64,000 nt of DNA from Diplonema japonicum (GCA_964019335.1 OZ025657.1:767852-831851); one strand, 5' to 3'. Numbered from the stretch's first letter, positions 46,263-55,833 are shown. The notes: generated by a model from the letters alone, not told the origin. Translations and numbers: made by a program.

Positions 46263-47249
46263 ATGCGGGAAGAAGTCACACTTTGGTGGTCCATCGCACT
46301 AATAAGAGATGTCGTCCTAGACCACTTATGTCTCACTGATGTTATAAAGCTCCTTCATACGTCTGCTGCCATCAGACAATTATGTGAAGCTTACGTACCG
46401 ACCATCCTGAAGGGAAAGGTCGTGAGGAACAAACGCCTTGCGATGGTCGATGACAGTGAGGGGATTGAGAGCTTGCTAGTCGCTGCTGGCGAATTGCACT
46501 TGAGGGAAAAAGGGAGCGTTCTTACTGACTACATCCCGCGGCCACACGATTTCAGCCAAGACAAGCCCTTCGAAGTTGGGGAGCAACTCGACATTGTGGA
46601 CACGGTGTATCTGTGGTACGACACGACAGTTGTCGATACTAAAATAGAAAACGGAACGGAACGCTTTAAAATCCACTACCATCACTGGTCGAATAAATGG
46701 GACGAGTGGATCACCCCGTCCGAGTCGCCTGATAGAATGGCGCCATTGGGAACACGAGTGTGCGGTGTTCGTGGGGACAAGTCGTGGTCCAAGCACAGGG
46801 ACAACAACACATTCTTGGTATGGTATCCACCTGAGGTGTTTGCGGGGAAGGTGCCCGACAACGCCATGCTGCGCCCCTTGATGGCTGAAGCACTAGCGTT
46901 GTTGCTTCCTGACCTCCCTGTGGGAATACTTGATATTAACTGGTCATTACATGGCCCTTTTATACACTTGTACCAAGCGTTCGAGTCTCGTCTTGTTAGC
47001 CCCTACGTCCTTGCTGACCACTACACTGTTGTTGGTAACTCTGGTACCTTCATCAGCCGTGTTGTTCACTACACCGAGATGTGTGATGGCGAAGAGGTGC
47101 AGCTCTCGCATCGCTTCCTTGTACAATGGTGTAAGAACATGTTAGTTATTGTGAGAAGGATAGGGCCACGAGGTATGCGCCCACATCCGCGCAATAACAC
47201 ACTCAGGTTGTCTCGGCTACCCCACACAGCACCTTTGGAACCGATGTAG
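46263..47249 (+). CDS. F-box-like protein with tudor-knot/chromo-barrel domain
   Basis: The protein has 328 residues. The first 50 residues resemble an F-box (DVVLDHLCLTDVIKLLHTSAAIRQLC). Residues about 102-152 read VGEQLDIVDTVYLWYDTTVV...KIHYHHWSNKWDEWI, the typical pattern of tudor-knot or MRG-type chromo-barrel domains (VLxxD, WYxAxV, VHYxGWxxxWDEW). The C-terminal half is unrecognised, ending in a basic Pro/His/Arg tail. It may be a ubiquitin-ligase adaptor that recognises chromatin or RNA. The tudor-knot is well supported; the F-box is less so. The start is fixed by cttaccacag directly before it. Confidence 0.75.
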   Translation: MREEVTLWWSIALIRDVVLDHLCLTDVIKLLHTSAAIRQLCEAYVPTILKGKVVRNKRLAMVDDSEGIESLLVAAGELHLREKGSVLTDYIPRPHDFSQDKPFEVGEQLDIVDTVYLWYDTTVVDTKIENGTERFKIHYHHWSNKWDEWITPSESPDRMAPLGTRVCGVRGDKSWSKHRDNNTFLVWYPPEVFAGKVPDNAMLRPLMAEALALLLPDLPVGILDINWSLHGPFIHLYQAFESRLVSPYVLADHYTVVGNSGTFISRVVHYTEMCDGEEVQLSHRFLVQWCKNMLVIVRRIGPRGMRPHPRNNTLRLSRLPHTAPLEPM

Positions 47250-47381
47250 TGGCGGTGCTTGGGACTATGATGCAGCAGTTCCCGAGAGGCACATGCCTTA
47301 CGACTAGCCTGTGATCGTTTTTTTAAAGTAATTGCTATTGCAGCCAGACAGCAATGAAGTAGACAGGAGACCTGTATCAAC

Positions 47382-48488
47382 ATGGCGAAAGGTAAAGCAA
47401 AGGGTGGTGCAAAAGCACAGTCTGCTGCATCTGATACAGCAAGAGCGTGCACAACCTGTAGCGAGGAAAAACCAAAAGCGGAATTCACAGGAGGGCAATG
47501 GAAAAAAGCGGAAGGGAGACAATGCAAGTCTTGCACAGAGGCAGAAGAGGCTTTGCTCAAACCTGCGGAGGAATCGAAGAAGTTGAAGGAAGAGGAACAG
47601 CGAAAAATGAAGGAAGCTGACTTAGCAGAAAGGCAGGAAAAGAACAAAGAAATGCCCGCCGACGGAGAGAAGGCAAAGCAAAAAAGGCGCGAGATTGCTA
47701 TGACCAAGGTGCTCCAAGACGAGGGTGAGCTGCAAGACAAGGTAACATTCGCCTCGTACCTCGAAATCGACGTCGAAGACATCAAGGAGGATGCTGCCGC
47801 CATCCAGGGGAGGCTCTTCGTGGCTGTGAGGAGCACGCTAATGAACCGTTCTGCCTCCGAGAGGGGGGCCTACAATGCTTACACTAAAACTCTTACCGAC
47901 GATGAGCTGCTTGGACTTGCGTGTGAGCTGGACCTTCTCATGAGTGAGCTTGAAGGGAAAGAGAGAGAGATCATCATTTCACAGGTGAGGGAGGCTGCGA
48001 AGCAGAAGGCTAACAAGCGGATGTGCGAAACATGCTCAGAGTGGAAGCCCAGGAACGACTTTGGCCAAAATCAGTGGAAGAGGACCAACGGCTCGCGTTG
48101 CAAAGAGTGCATGAAGCGTGAGGAAGAAGAGAGAAAGTACCTTGAAGATCACAAGCGCATGTACGGGCAGCTGCCCGAGGAGATGGAAGATGACGTCTAC
48201 ACCTCCCAGGCCAATCTTTACGAGACCTTGCAACTGACGGATGACGCTTCACAGGAGGATATTAAAAAGTCATACAGGAAACTTGCAATTAAGCACCACC
48301 CTGACAGGTTCGCCTCAAAACCCGAGGAAGAGCGCCTGCAAGCTGAAGAAGTTTTTAAGCTGATCACTGAGGCCTATGAGACACTCAGCAACTCTGCCAA
48401 AAAATCGCAGTATGATAAAGAACTGCAGCGCAAAGCAAGAAAGGCAAAGAAGAAGGCTGCCGCAGCTGCTGCCAAGGAAGATTCGTAG
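47382..48488 (+). CDS. J-domain co-chaperone with two Stc1-like zinc fingers
   Basis: The protein has 368 residues. A first zinc motif (Cys23, Cys26, Cys48, Cys51, with EFTGGQWKK between) and a second (CETC...DFGQNQWKRTNGSRCKEC, about 214-243) share the layout CxxC-xxxxxFxxxQWxx-C-xxC, known from Stc1-like domains. A charged coiled coil lies between them. The C-terminus is a J domain (NLYETLQLTDDASQEDIKKSYRKLAIKHHPDRF, about 276-345) with intact HPD, so it should stimulate an Hsp70 ATPase. The tail is Lys/Ala-rich. A minimal upstream ORF (ATG AAG TAG, 47353-47361) sits between the acceptor ttgcag (47338-47343) and the start. Confidence 0.85.
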   Translation: MAKGKAKGGAKAQSAASDTARACTTCSEEKPKAEFTGGQWKKAEGRQCKSCTEAEEALLKPAEESKKLKEEEQRKMKEADLAERQEKNKEMPADGEKAKQKRREIAMTKVLQDEGELQDKVTFASYLEIDVEDIKEDAAAIQGRLFVAVRSTLMNRSASERGAYNAYTKTLTDDELLGLACELDLLMSELEGKEREIIISQVREAAKQKANKRMCETCSEWKPRNDFGQNQWKRTNGSRCKECMKREEEERKYLEDHKRMYGQLPEEMEDDVYTSQANLYETLQLTDDASQEDIKKSYRKLAIKHHPDRFASKPEEERLQAEEVFKLITEAYETLSNSAKKSQYDKELQRKARKAKKKAAAAAAKEDS

Positions 48489-48746
48489 ATGCTTTTCTTT
48501 TTCGTTTATATCTGTTTTTCGCTTCATATTCTAAGGTATCCGTAGTTGCCTAAGGTTTTGCGTGAAGAATTTGTACCTGAAACCCGTGCATGGCATGAGA
48601 GATATGAAGCGCCACTTCCTATTTATTTCCATCACTTCTCATTATACACCATCAAATGTCTGTGTTTTTGCTTAGTTTCCTTTAAATCACTCTGCCATCT
48701 ATCTATTGCAGTGCTCTTCTTCTTTACATGAACTTCGTTCCGTTGA

Positions 48747-50364
48747 ATGACAAGTAGCACGCCACCTAGGCGACAGGTAGCCGTTGCCACTGTTGCTGTG
48801 TTACTTATGTACGGGGGTGCGGCCACTCGGCACATGCTCCTAAGAGACTCTCTTCTCGCTGCGATACTATGGGAGATGGTGTTATGTTGCATTTGCAGCT
48901 TAATTTCACTTACTGCCCTGAAGAGTGTGACTGAACAGAATGTGAAATTGAAACAGGTCGCCAAGCTACCTGAGAAATCCGATATCGTGAAGTCACCAAA
49001 GACGAGGAAGTTCTCGGTTAATGATGCTTCCTACAAGCGTGTTAGCAAACGACACAGGTCCCCTGTAAGCTCGCAGAGGACGTCTGCCTTGCACACGGCG
49101 AGGGGTTACGTCCCGCAACAGTGGTCCGTTGGGAAGGCTCTTGGGGCAACAACTATGAGAGGCGGCGGGGTCCATCGGTGTTTGGACCACGCGACGGGTA
49201 AGATCTTTGCTGTCAAACTGCAAGAAGAGAGTGTGCCGACCACTGAGGTGTCGATGTTCGCATCCAAACTGCAGTCAGAGATCGAGATATTGCAGACTAT
49301 TGGGATCCACGAGAATGTTGTCAGGATGTTCGGCCACAGAATCGAGTACTTCGAGGAAGGGAAGTCCACCATAGTACGTACCTGTATGATGCAGGAGCTG
49401 GGCGACCAGGGTAGTTTGAGGTCTATTATCAATAACTTTGGAAAACTCCCCCCGCCACTCGTGAGGTTTTTTACAATTCAACTGCTGAAGGGCCTCACCT
49501 ACATCCATGCCAGAGACATCGTGCACCGCGATATTAAAGCGGATAACATAATAATCCACACGCGAGGCAAGCTTCAGTTTTGTGATTTTGGCGAAGCAAC
49601 TAGGCTACCTATAACCGACATCCCGACGAACTTCATAGGGTCAGCTCTCTGGATGGCACCAGAAGTCCTTGTTGGTGGTCGGCACACGAAATGTGCGGAT
49701 ATGTGGTCGCTTGGGTGCACAGTTTTTGAGATGCTGACAGGCAGCCCTCCGGAATGTCGTTCCTTTTGTGCAAAAGGGAACGATCTTGCCATGCTGTTTA
49801 AGTTGACGCAGAAGGTGAGACAACCTCCCGAGATACCAGAGGTGTGCACACGACACTTGTCACTCGACAAAACAACAGAGCACGCCGCAAGAACTGAAAT
49901 CTTTGTTCAAAAAGGTATTTGCGCCAATGTCGGAGCGCCCGTCTGCATCCGAACTGTTAGGACATGCTTGGTTTGAAGGTGAAGAAAACCAAGGGAATGT
50001 ATGTCACAAAACACACAGCATGTCACTTTACCAGCTTTTCAGCGCAGCTCCGTCTCCGATGGAGGCCAGTATAAAATCATTAGATTCATCCTCACGCAGC
50101 TCATCAGGAACTGTCCTGATTCTGAAGCAAAACCGTACTAAGAAAGTGCCTCGTCGACCAAAGCAGATATCTGACCGACTGGTTCTCAACGGGTCGATCG
50201 TGGCAAGGACTACATCGAACAGCTCCTTAACAAACAGCCAGTACTCCGAAGTCATTGAATGCTCCATGTCCACCCTCGCAGTTGCTTTAAGATGGCTCGG
50301 CAAATTGAGGGGCGACAGATTATCCCCGTTAGAACACTACTTAAGTGGTGCAATACAGGAGTAA
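48747..50364 (+). CDS. Membrane-anchored MAP3K-like Ser/Thr kinase (copy 1)
   Basis: Exons are 48747-49841 and 49879-50364, giving 526 residues. Two hydrophobic helices (about 11-25 and 37-57) are followed by a basic linker and a complete kinase domain: AVK lysine (FAVKLQEE), HRDIKADN, CDFGEA and GSALWMAPEV, then DMWSLGCTVFEMLTG. The HRDIKADN and GSxxWMAPEV pattern is that of STE11/MAP3K kinases. Splicing restores FKKVFAPMSERPSASELLGHAWF, the last kinase helices with the conserved Arg. A short conserved tail ends the protein (STLAVALRWL). It is a tandem paralogue of the next gene. A 9-codon upstream ORF (48728-48757) overlaps the start. It should signal at a membrane with the kinase in the cytosol. 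Confidence 0.85.
49842..49878 (+). other. Intron, kinase copy 1, 37 nt
   Basis: It starts gtgtgc and ends aacaacag, phase 0. Unspliced reading loses the kinase C-lobe after PEVCTRH. Spliced, it continues STPQELKSLFKKVFAP. Confidence 0.85.
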
Positions 50365-50480
50365 GTCTCTTACCAGAAACTAACAGTTCTTGTCTCCAAT
50401 TCTCCTTTGCTTTGATGACCACTTTTTCTTCTTGATGACCGCAACCAAAACAGGACTGAGAGGAGTACAATGCCACAACG

Positions 50481-52103
50481 ATGAGTTTAACCAGATTGCA
50501 TACATGGGTCTTTCAAGACAAGGCTCTCGGCTTTAGCCTGTTTGTTGCGGTGCTTGGTGGTGTTGGAGGTAGTGTGGGAAGGTACATTGCAGAGGGTGGG
50601 TATGCGGGGTTAGTGTGGGAGGTGTTTTTATGCTTGTTGTGTGGTGCGTTTGCTTGGATGTGGTTGTCTGAGAATGTGCAGAGGAGACAAGATGCTGTGA
50701 TCCAGTGTGAAATCAAGGAAGACAAGAGAAATATCAGCTTCATCGGTATCGGGGGCGAGCACGCGCAACCAGTTACCGATGCACAGGAGTCCTTGCTGCA
50801 CGACCTGTCACTGGCGAGGCAGGAATCGGTCGGAGTTACTGCTTCGCAAACAACAGGCATGAAAGTAACACCTCTGCATGTCCAGTATAAGAAGCTGCAC
50901 CCTATCGGGACGTCGTCTACACCCGGAGTCACGCTGCATGCGGTGATGTCATCAGCAGGGGAAATACTTGCCATGAAAACCCTCGAGGCTAAAAATAAAA
51001 AAATGTTCGATAAACTTCAGAAAGAAATAGAAATTCTCCAAAACCTCAGCCACCCCCACGTCGTGACCCTACTCGACGTCCGCACTGACCAGTCCCATAC
51101 ATGCATGTACGAGGAGCTTGGTGATCAGGGCACCTTGCGCGATCTTATCAATAACATCGGCTCCGTACCTGTTTGGGGCTTGAAACTTTTTGGGAAGCAG
51201 ATCGCGGAAGGCGTTGCTTACCTGCACTCTCAAGACATCCTCCACCGCGATCTGAAGGCTGACAACATACTTCTGTTCGCGAGGGGCTGCATCAAAATAG
51301 CTGATTTCGGCGAGGCCTGCTCTGTCGAAGAGCTGGCCATCCCACAGCTTGTTGACGACAAACCCGCGTCGCGCAACCAGGACAAACTGCATGGCTCAGC
51401 CTTTTGGATGGCGCCGGAGGTACTGCAGGACGGGAGATATGACAAAAGCAGTGATGTATGGTCCCTTGCTGCTACATTGCATGAGATGGCAACCGGAAAG
51501 CCGCCGTACGCGGAAACACAGAAAAAGGTCGAAGGAAGTCTAGAGGTCCTTTTTGCTCTCTCGAAAAAAGCAGAAATGAAAGAAGTACCAGTTACAGAGC
51601 AGACAGAGTTTGGTGATTTGTTGAAGAAGATGTTCGTCTTCGAGCAGGATGAAAGAATCACAGCAGACGAGGTAGCGAAAGATGGCTGGTTTGTGCCCGA
51701 CGACTTGGAGGGCGACTACCTGATAGACGATGGCCTGTCGGACAAGCCCTCGCACGTCTCCATGTCGACGTCCGCGTCAATCTCATTCACGAGGAAGTCG
51801 CCCGACGATCGTAGAAGGCTTCTTATGTACCACTCGCGCAAGATCTCCGAGCCCAGCAGCCTTCGTTCCTCACTAAGAGAGCGAAATGTTGTGCAGGCCT
51901 CGCTGTTAGCAAGAGGCGCTAACGTTGCTCACTCTGTAGCGTCGACAGCAGGGGTCGAGACGTCGACGACCTTCACGGAAGATGAAGTCGTTGATGTGTC
52001 GCATACCACACTTCTAATTGCTCTCCGACTCCTGAAACGCACTCGTGGCGGCACTGGGGTCACACTGTCTACTGTGGTAGCAAGAGGAACGCTCCACCCG
52101 TAG
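50481..52103 (+). CDS. Membrane-anchored MAP3K-like Ser/Thr kinase (copy 2)
   Basis: The protein has 540 residues and no intron. Its layout equals that of the gene before it: two hydrophobic helices (about 16-33 and 42-63), a linker, a kinase domain with AMKTLE, HRDLKADN, ADFGEA, GSAFWMAPEV and DVWSLAATLHEMATGKPPY, and a tail with HTTLLIALRLLKRTRGG, which matches the STLAVALRWLGKLRG tail of copy 1. The shared phrase YEELGDQGTLRDLINNIG / QELGDQGSLRSIINNFG also shows common descent by tandem duplication. The acceptor caaaacag ends at 50453. The lack of the copy 1 intron implies gain or loss after duplication. Likely cytosolic signalling at a membrane. Confidence 0.88.
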   Translation: MSLTRLHTWVFQDKALGFSLFVAVLGGVGGSVGRYIAEGGYAGLVWEVFLCLLCGAFAWMWLSENVQRRQDAVIQCEIKEDKRNISFIGIGGEHAQPVTDAQESLLHDLSLARQESVGVTASQTTGMKVTPLHVQYKKLHPIGTSSTPGVTLHAVMSSAGEILAMKTLEAKNKKMFDKLQKEIEILQNLSHPHVVTLLDVRTDQSHTCMYEELGDQGTLRDLINNIGSVPVWGLKLFGKQIAEGVAYLHSQDILHRDLKADNILLFARGCIKIADFGEACSVEELAIPQLVDDKPASRNQDKLHGSAFWMAPEVLQDGRYDKSSDVWSLAATLHEMATGKPPYAETQKKVEGSLEVLFALSKKAEMKEVPVTEQTEFGDLLKKMFVFEQDERITADEVAKDGWFVPDDLEGDYLIDDGLSDKPSHVSMSTSASISFTRKSPDDRRRLLMYHSRKISEPSSLRSSLRERNVVQASLLARGANVAHSVASTAGVETSTTFTEDEVVDVSHTTLLIALRLLKRTRGGTGVTLSTVVARGTLHP

Positions 52104-52599
52104 CCCTACCCTTTCTTGCGAAATGAAAAAATAAATTCAATACGCAAGGTAATCAAACAAGGTGTTCGGGTCCCTTTTCTCCCACTCCCCTTTACTTTCT
52201 TTATTCTTTGTTTTCGTTTCCCTTCACTTTCTTAGCGTGTGTGAACTCTTGAGTGACAGGTCATGCATTTCCTGCTTACCTACTAGTGCCTTCCCTTAAG
52301 CTGGAGAGCACGTTTTGCTTACCACTCCCTGCCTTCCTGTCCACAGCGCACATGGTATGGAACCGGCAGTCTAGGATGACCGTCATCGTGCGCATTGTTG
52401 TACCGACAGTGCTCCACCGTTGATGTACATGTCTGCTCAACGGACTGCGCAGGACCACAAGGCTCGAGTGCCCGGTTCCTGTAGAGTCCCAGTTTGAACA
52501 CCTAACCAATATCTATTTTGTCTACGTTATTCTGGTATTTTTTTTTTTTTTTTGATTTAGTTATCTGTTTAACCATTTCAGGAATGTTAACACGTGACA
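52104..52599 (+). other. Gene-free spacer
   Basis: I see no supportable gene. A 23-codon open frame (ATG near 52351) follows a cctgtccacag and could be a tiny ORF, but has no recognisable content. A poly-T run (about 52539-52553) and aaccatttcag (52571-52581) look like the acceptor tract of the next gene. Confidence 0.5.
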
Positions 52600-53247
52600 A
52601 TGAAGAAAATAAAAGCTTCCTGGGAAGGTAAGGGTGTTGTGCTGGAGAAGTTAAAGGGCGGGCTGGTAGACAAGGCGGCGAAGAAGGGAAACATGGTTAG
52701 CCACGCAGAAGGTGTGTATTTAGCGGGCGAGGGTGTTGTAGAAGTGCAGAAGAATGAGACGGTTCTTGGTGTTGCTGAGATGTTGGAAGAAAAGCCAGAG
52801 ATGAGCGATTACTTTGCAGTCTACAGCGCCTACAGAGACAAGGGGTGCAGGGTTGTTGTTCTTGATTCTTGTTCGTCGGTACCCGGTGCTGTCGAGCTTG
52901 AAGTCACCACCCCCATGCGAAACACATTGAAGGTTTATGCTTTCCCGTCTTCTTCTCGCGTACCTTTGCAGTTTATGGCACACCTATCTGAAGACATTCC
53001 TGGGTTTGCAGTGGAAGAGCTCCTTTGTGAAGGGAAAAAAGTAAGAGTGCAACACAGTGGAACTACAGACACGGTGCTGGCAGTTGCGTCACCAAGTGGT
53101 GATATTGTATATTTCAATGTTGCCCGTCGGGTGCCCATCGCAGAAAGCACAACGTTCTCAAAGGGGTTAAAACAGGAAAATGCTCCGCAGGAGCACAACG
53201 CTTCATGTGGTAAAGGTCCCACAAATGATGCAGGGGTTGCTCAGTGA
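52600..53247 (+). CDS. Unknown protein, 215 residues, overlaps next gene
   Basis: No family is recognised. The N-terminal 30 residues are basic (MKKIKASWEGKGVVLEKLKGGLVDKAAKKG). The centre is beta-rich with VVVLDSCSSVPGAVELEVTTP, and the C-terminus after residue 185 is low complexity. There is no membrane segment. It lies after the acceptor catttcag (52581). A 16-codon upstream ORF (52584-52631) overlaps its start in another frame. Its last 68 nt overlap the start of the next gene, and the acceptor used by that gene (aaacag, 53175) lies inside this coding region. The true C-terminus is therefore uncertain. Confidence 0.6.
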   Translation: MKKIKASWEGKGVVLEKLKGGLVDKAAKKGNMVSHAEGVYLAGEGVVEVQKNETVLGVAEMLEEKPEMSDYFAVYSAYRDKGCRVVVLDSCSSVPGAVELEVTTPMRNTLKVYAFPSSSRVPLQFMAHLSEDIPGFAVEELLCEGKKVRVQHSGTTDTVLAVASPSGDIVYFNVARRVPIAESTTFSKGLKQENAPQEHNASCGKGPTNDAGVAQ

Positions 53248-54382
53248 AAATGTTGCTGGTGGCTTGTCAGAAGCGATTAAAAGGCCTGTTGAATCAAGAC
53301 GAGATCAGAAATTTAAGACATGGGATTTCGAGGAGAGTATGTTCGTGAAAAAAAACGATAAATCGGCTTCCGCGCAACTGAAACAAAGAATGTTGTTTGA
53401 TCGGAATGTAGATCCTGTGCTGGAAGCGGACAAGCTGCATGAAGAGGGGTATGCAGTAGGACAGAGGACGCTTACTGTGGTGCTAGCCACGCTTAAGAAG
53501 CAAGGGAGAACCATCGAGGCGGTTGAGCTAGCGAGGAGACTGAGCGAGTTGCCCGACTTCGACCCTAAGCTGTCTACGAACGAAATCATCGCCATGGTGT
53601 ACGCACAGGCAGGCAACATGGGACCGCTCCTTCAGCATCTTGATCGCGTGAAGCCTCCTCTCAATGTTGTTAACGAAATGGCACTCCATCTCGCGGACGC
53701 GGGACGACCGTGCCGCCCGTTGATAGAAAAAATGTCTTCTTTCTCGCTGCGCCCTGACGAGATCATGTACAGGACTGTGATATCAAGGCATCCCGATGCT
53801 GACGAGCGTGAAGTGCTTCGTGCGCACATGAAGCATACAAAAATAGAAATCACATCAACGAAAATGCATAGCATGCTGTTGGCTGCGGGAAGCAAGCGTG
53901 GCGACCCTGTTGCGGCACGTGAAGGGTTCACTTTGCTGACGCGAATGATCTATCCAGAGAAGCCCACAGAAAAACATTGGACAATGTTGCTTCAGGCTTA
54001 CGCCAAGGCAGGTGATTTGGCAGACTTCAAGAAGGCTATGACGGAATTTAAAGAAAGTGGACGACCCATCTCAAAAGTTACAGAGAGGTATATGTTGCAA
54101 GTGGCCCTCAATTGCTACAAGAACTACATCGCGACATGCAGTGCCCACGAGTACCAGTCGCTGGTGAAAGACGCTGAAACCATCTTTGCGACGGCAGCAA
54201 AAATTGAGGGGTTTGTAGAACATGCAAAATATTTCGTTTCGCAACTGATGGAGATCTACGCTACAGCAAGGCAAAAGAACAAGATTGACGTGCTGGTCCG
54301 GGTGTGTGCAAAGGAGTATGGTCTGACGAGCGACCGAGAACTTAACATAAAAAAAGTACGTCAATTGCTTGGCAAGTACTAG
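53180..54382 (+). CDS. Pentatricopeptide-repeat (PPR-like) mitochondrial protein
   Basis: The protein has 400 residues. The N-terminus (MLRRSTTLHVVKVPQMM) is a plausible mitochondrial presequence. The body is all-helical, with degenerate 35-residue repeats: TLTVVLATLKKQGRTIEAVELARRL, STNEIIAMVYAQAGNMGPLLQHL, and TEKHWTMLLQAYAKAGDLADFKKAMTEFK. These carry the helix-turn-helix spacing and final Ala/Gly-Asp of PPR motifs. PPR proteins bind organelle RNA for processing, editing or translation. It starts five nt after the acceptor aaacag, inside the end of the previous gene. TPR or other alpha-solenoids are a less likely alternative. Confidence 0.75.
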   Translation: MLRRSTTLHVVKVPQMMQGLLSENVAGGLSEAIKRPVESRRDQKFKTWDFEESMFVKKNDKSASAQLKQRMLFDRNVDPVLEADKLHEEGYAVGQRTLTVVLATLKKQGRTIEAVELARRLSELPDFDPKLSTNEIIAMVYAQAGNMGPLLQHLDRVKPPLNVVNEMALHLADAGRPCRPLIEKMSSFSLRPDEIMYRTVISRHPDADEREVLRAHMKHTKIEITSTKMHSMLLAAGSKRGDPVAAREGFTLLTRMIYPEKPTEKHWTMLLQAYAKAGDLADFKKAMTEFKESGRPISKVTERYMLQVALNCYKNYIATCSAHEYQSLVKDAETIFATAAKIEGFVEHAKYFVSQLMEIYATARQKNKIDVLVRVCAKEYGLTSDRELNIKKVRQLLGKY

Positions 54383-54423
54383 TGTGTCGCTATTACAGAG
54401 TTAAAATTCATACAGGTCTACAC

Positions 54424-54804
54424 ATGGGGGTACTGGAAGGCATGGTGAGTGGCGTGCTGGGGAGTAGAGCAGGAGGGCAGATATCACAAGTGACACATTC
54501 GGAAGTGGTAAACAGTGCAACAAAACATGTATCCCCAATGGAAAAGGTGCTTGTGCCATTGCTCGGGAGAGATAACGGAGCACGTGCGGCTGCTGCGACT
54601 TTATCTGAAACGCAAACAGATTCAGCAAGAAAGCACCTGCTTATAAAGCAACAGCAATTCGGTCAGAAAGTGCACCCGGGTATGTTTGGTGGTCATATGC
54701 ACCACAGAAGTGGTGCGTTCTGGGACTCCAGCCACCTACCTTGGAAAGCAAAATTGTGGAATAAAGCAGCCATCCGTTCCATACCAGTTAGTCGTGTCAG
54801 TTAG
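54424..54804 (+). CDS. Unknown small protein, 126 residues
   Basis: No family is recognised. The chain is Gly/Ser/Ala-rich at the start (MGVLEGMVSGVLGSRAGGQI), then has a His/Met/Trp-rich region (HPGMFGGHMHHRSGAFWDSSHLPWKAKLWNKAAI). There is no signal or membrane segment. The ATG at 54424 follows the acceptor catacag (54415) by 8 nt and lies 42 nt after the stop of the PPR gene. The composition resembles small mitochondrial complex subunits, but that is only an impression. Confidence 0.6.
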   Translation: MGVLEGMVSGVLGSRAGGQISQVTHSEVVNSATKHVSPMEKVLVPLLGRDNGARAAAATLSETQTDSARKHLLIKQQQFGQKVHPGMFGGHMHHRSGAFWDSSHLPWKAKLWNKAAIRSIPVSRVS

Positions 54805-54882
54805 TGTGTTGATTACACTGTTGTGTTTTTTTTTCTCTTTGCATATTTTGTACTGTTTGATTGCATCACAGGGGGGGTTGAA

Positions 54883-55680
54883 ATGTGCTTGGAGCTAGTG
54901 CTGCTAGTGTGCCTGGGGAATTCCGTGACGGTCAGCTTTTCAAGTGACGCGGCATGCAGCAGAATAAGCAGTGCTGTGACGCTACCCAACGCTGATGGTG
55001 TATGTAGGAGTGTCACTGTAGTCCCATCGTCCACAAGTTTCGGGGTTGCTTACTGTGACACAACTGCGGGCATCATCTATGTGCGGGCACCGTTCACTCT
55101 GTTAAACGACTGCGTCAGTGAGGCAGGTTCCCTTGGGCAGCTGACCCTCAACCCCTCCACAATCCAGTTTGTTCTTGCGACTGGTGTGGGCAGCTGTGTC
55201 TCTTACGTGTCCAACGGTGTCACATCATATGTGATGCTGACAAGCAGCACTTGCGCTGGTGCTGGGAGTGGTGCGACGCCTGGCACCCCGAATAACCCTC
55301 CCCCGCAAAACCCCAATGCAGTGCTCGCCACGCCCATCCCTACCGCCACCCCGGCGCCGACCACAATAGTAACTGACGATGACGAGTCTGTTCAGCCCTG
55401 GATGATCGCTGCTCTTGTGATCCTTCTAATCGCGTTGATTGCTGCCTGTATCTACCTGCTCGTGGAACGTGCCCGGCATGCTGCATACGTAGGCACGCAG
55501 GATGGCGTTGTCCCAACGGAGGAATACCACGGGACGGACATGCACCCTAGCCGTGCCCGCCCCAATGGCCCCCCTGAGCATTCCATTCATGAACTCGCGC
55601 GCAACCCCGCCGTATCCACAAATCCCATTGGGGGCGCCTTCAGTACCATACAGGCACCCTCGACATATGGACCCAGGTAG
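54883..55680 (+). CDS. Type I membrane protein with Cys-containing ectodomain
   Basis: The protein has 265 residues. A signal peptide (MCLELVLLVCLGNSVTVSFS) is followed by an ectodomain with six or more Cys, a Pro/Thr-rich stalk (PNNPPPQNPNAVLATPIPTATPAP), one membrane helix (WMIAALVILLIALIAACIYLLV, residues about 171-192) and a Pro/Ser-rich cytosolic tail. I do not recognise the ectodomain family. A surface receptor or adhesion role is possible. The ATG at 54883 follows ttgcatcacag by 11 nt; the pyrimidine tract before it has a run of nine T. Confidence 0.72.
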   Translation: MCLELVLLVCLGNSVTVSFSSDAACSRISSAVTLPNADGVCRSVTVVPSSTSFGVAYCDTTAGIIYVRAPFTLLNDCVSEAGSLGQLTLNPSTIQFVLATGVGSCVSYVSNGVTSYVMLTSSTCAGAGSGATPGTPNNPPPQNPNAVLATPIPTATPAPTTIVTDDDESVQPWMIAALVILLIALIAACIYLLVERARHAAYVGTQDGVVPTEEYHGTDMHPSRARPNGPPEHSIHELARNPAVSTNPIGGAFSTIQAPSTYGPR

Positions 55681-55833
55681 CTGGTTAGGGCCATTCATGT
55701 TGGTAGTTTGTAGATTATTGTTAGCTGCTAGAATGTTATTCTTGTTTGGGAAGAGTTATGTCTAATTACTATATAGGCAACTGGGCAAAATATCGTGATA
55801 CAAAAAAAAGAAAAAAAAAAAAATACTACGAAG

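Noticed and set aside
52276-52509. Minus-strand 77-residue frame
   Set aside because: It would be the only minus-strand gene in the window, has no domain and lies in a low-conservation spacer.
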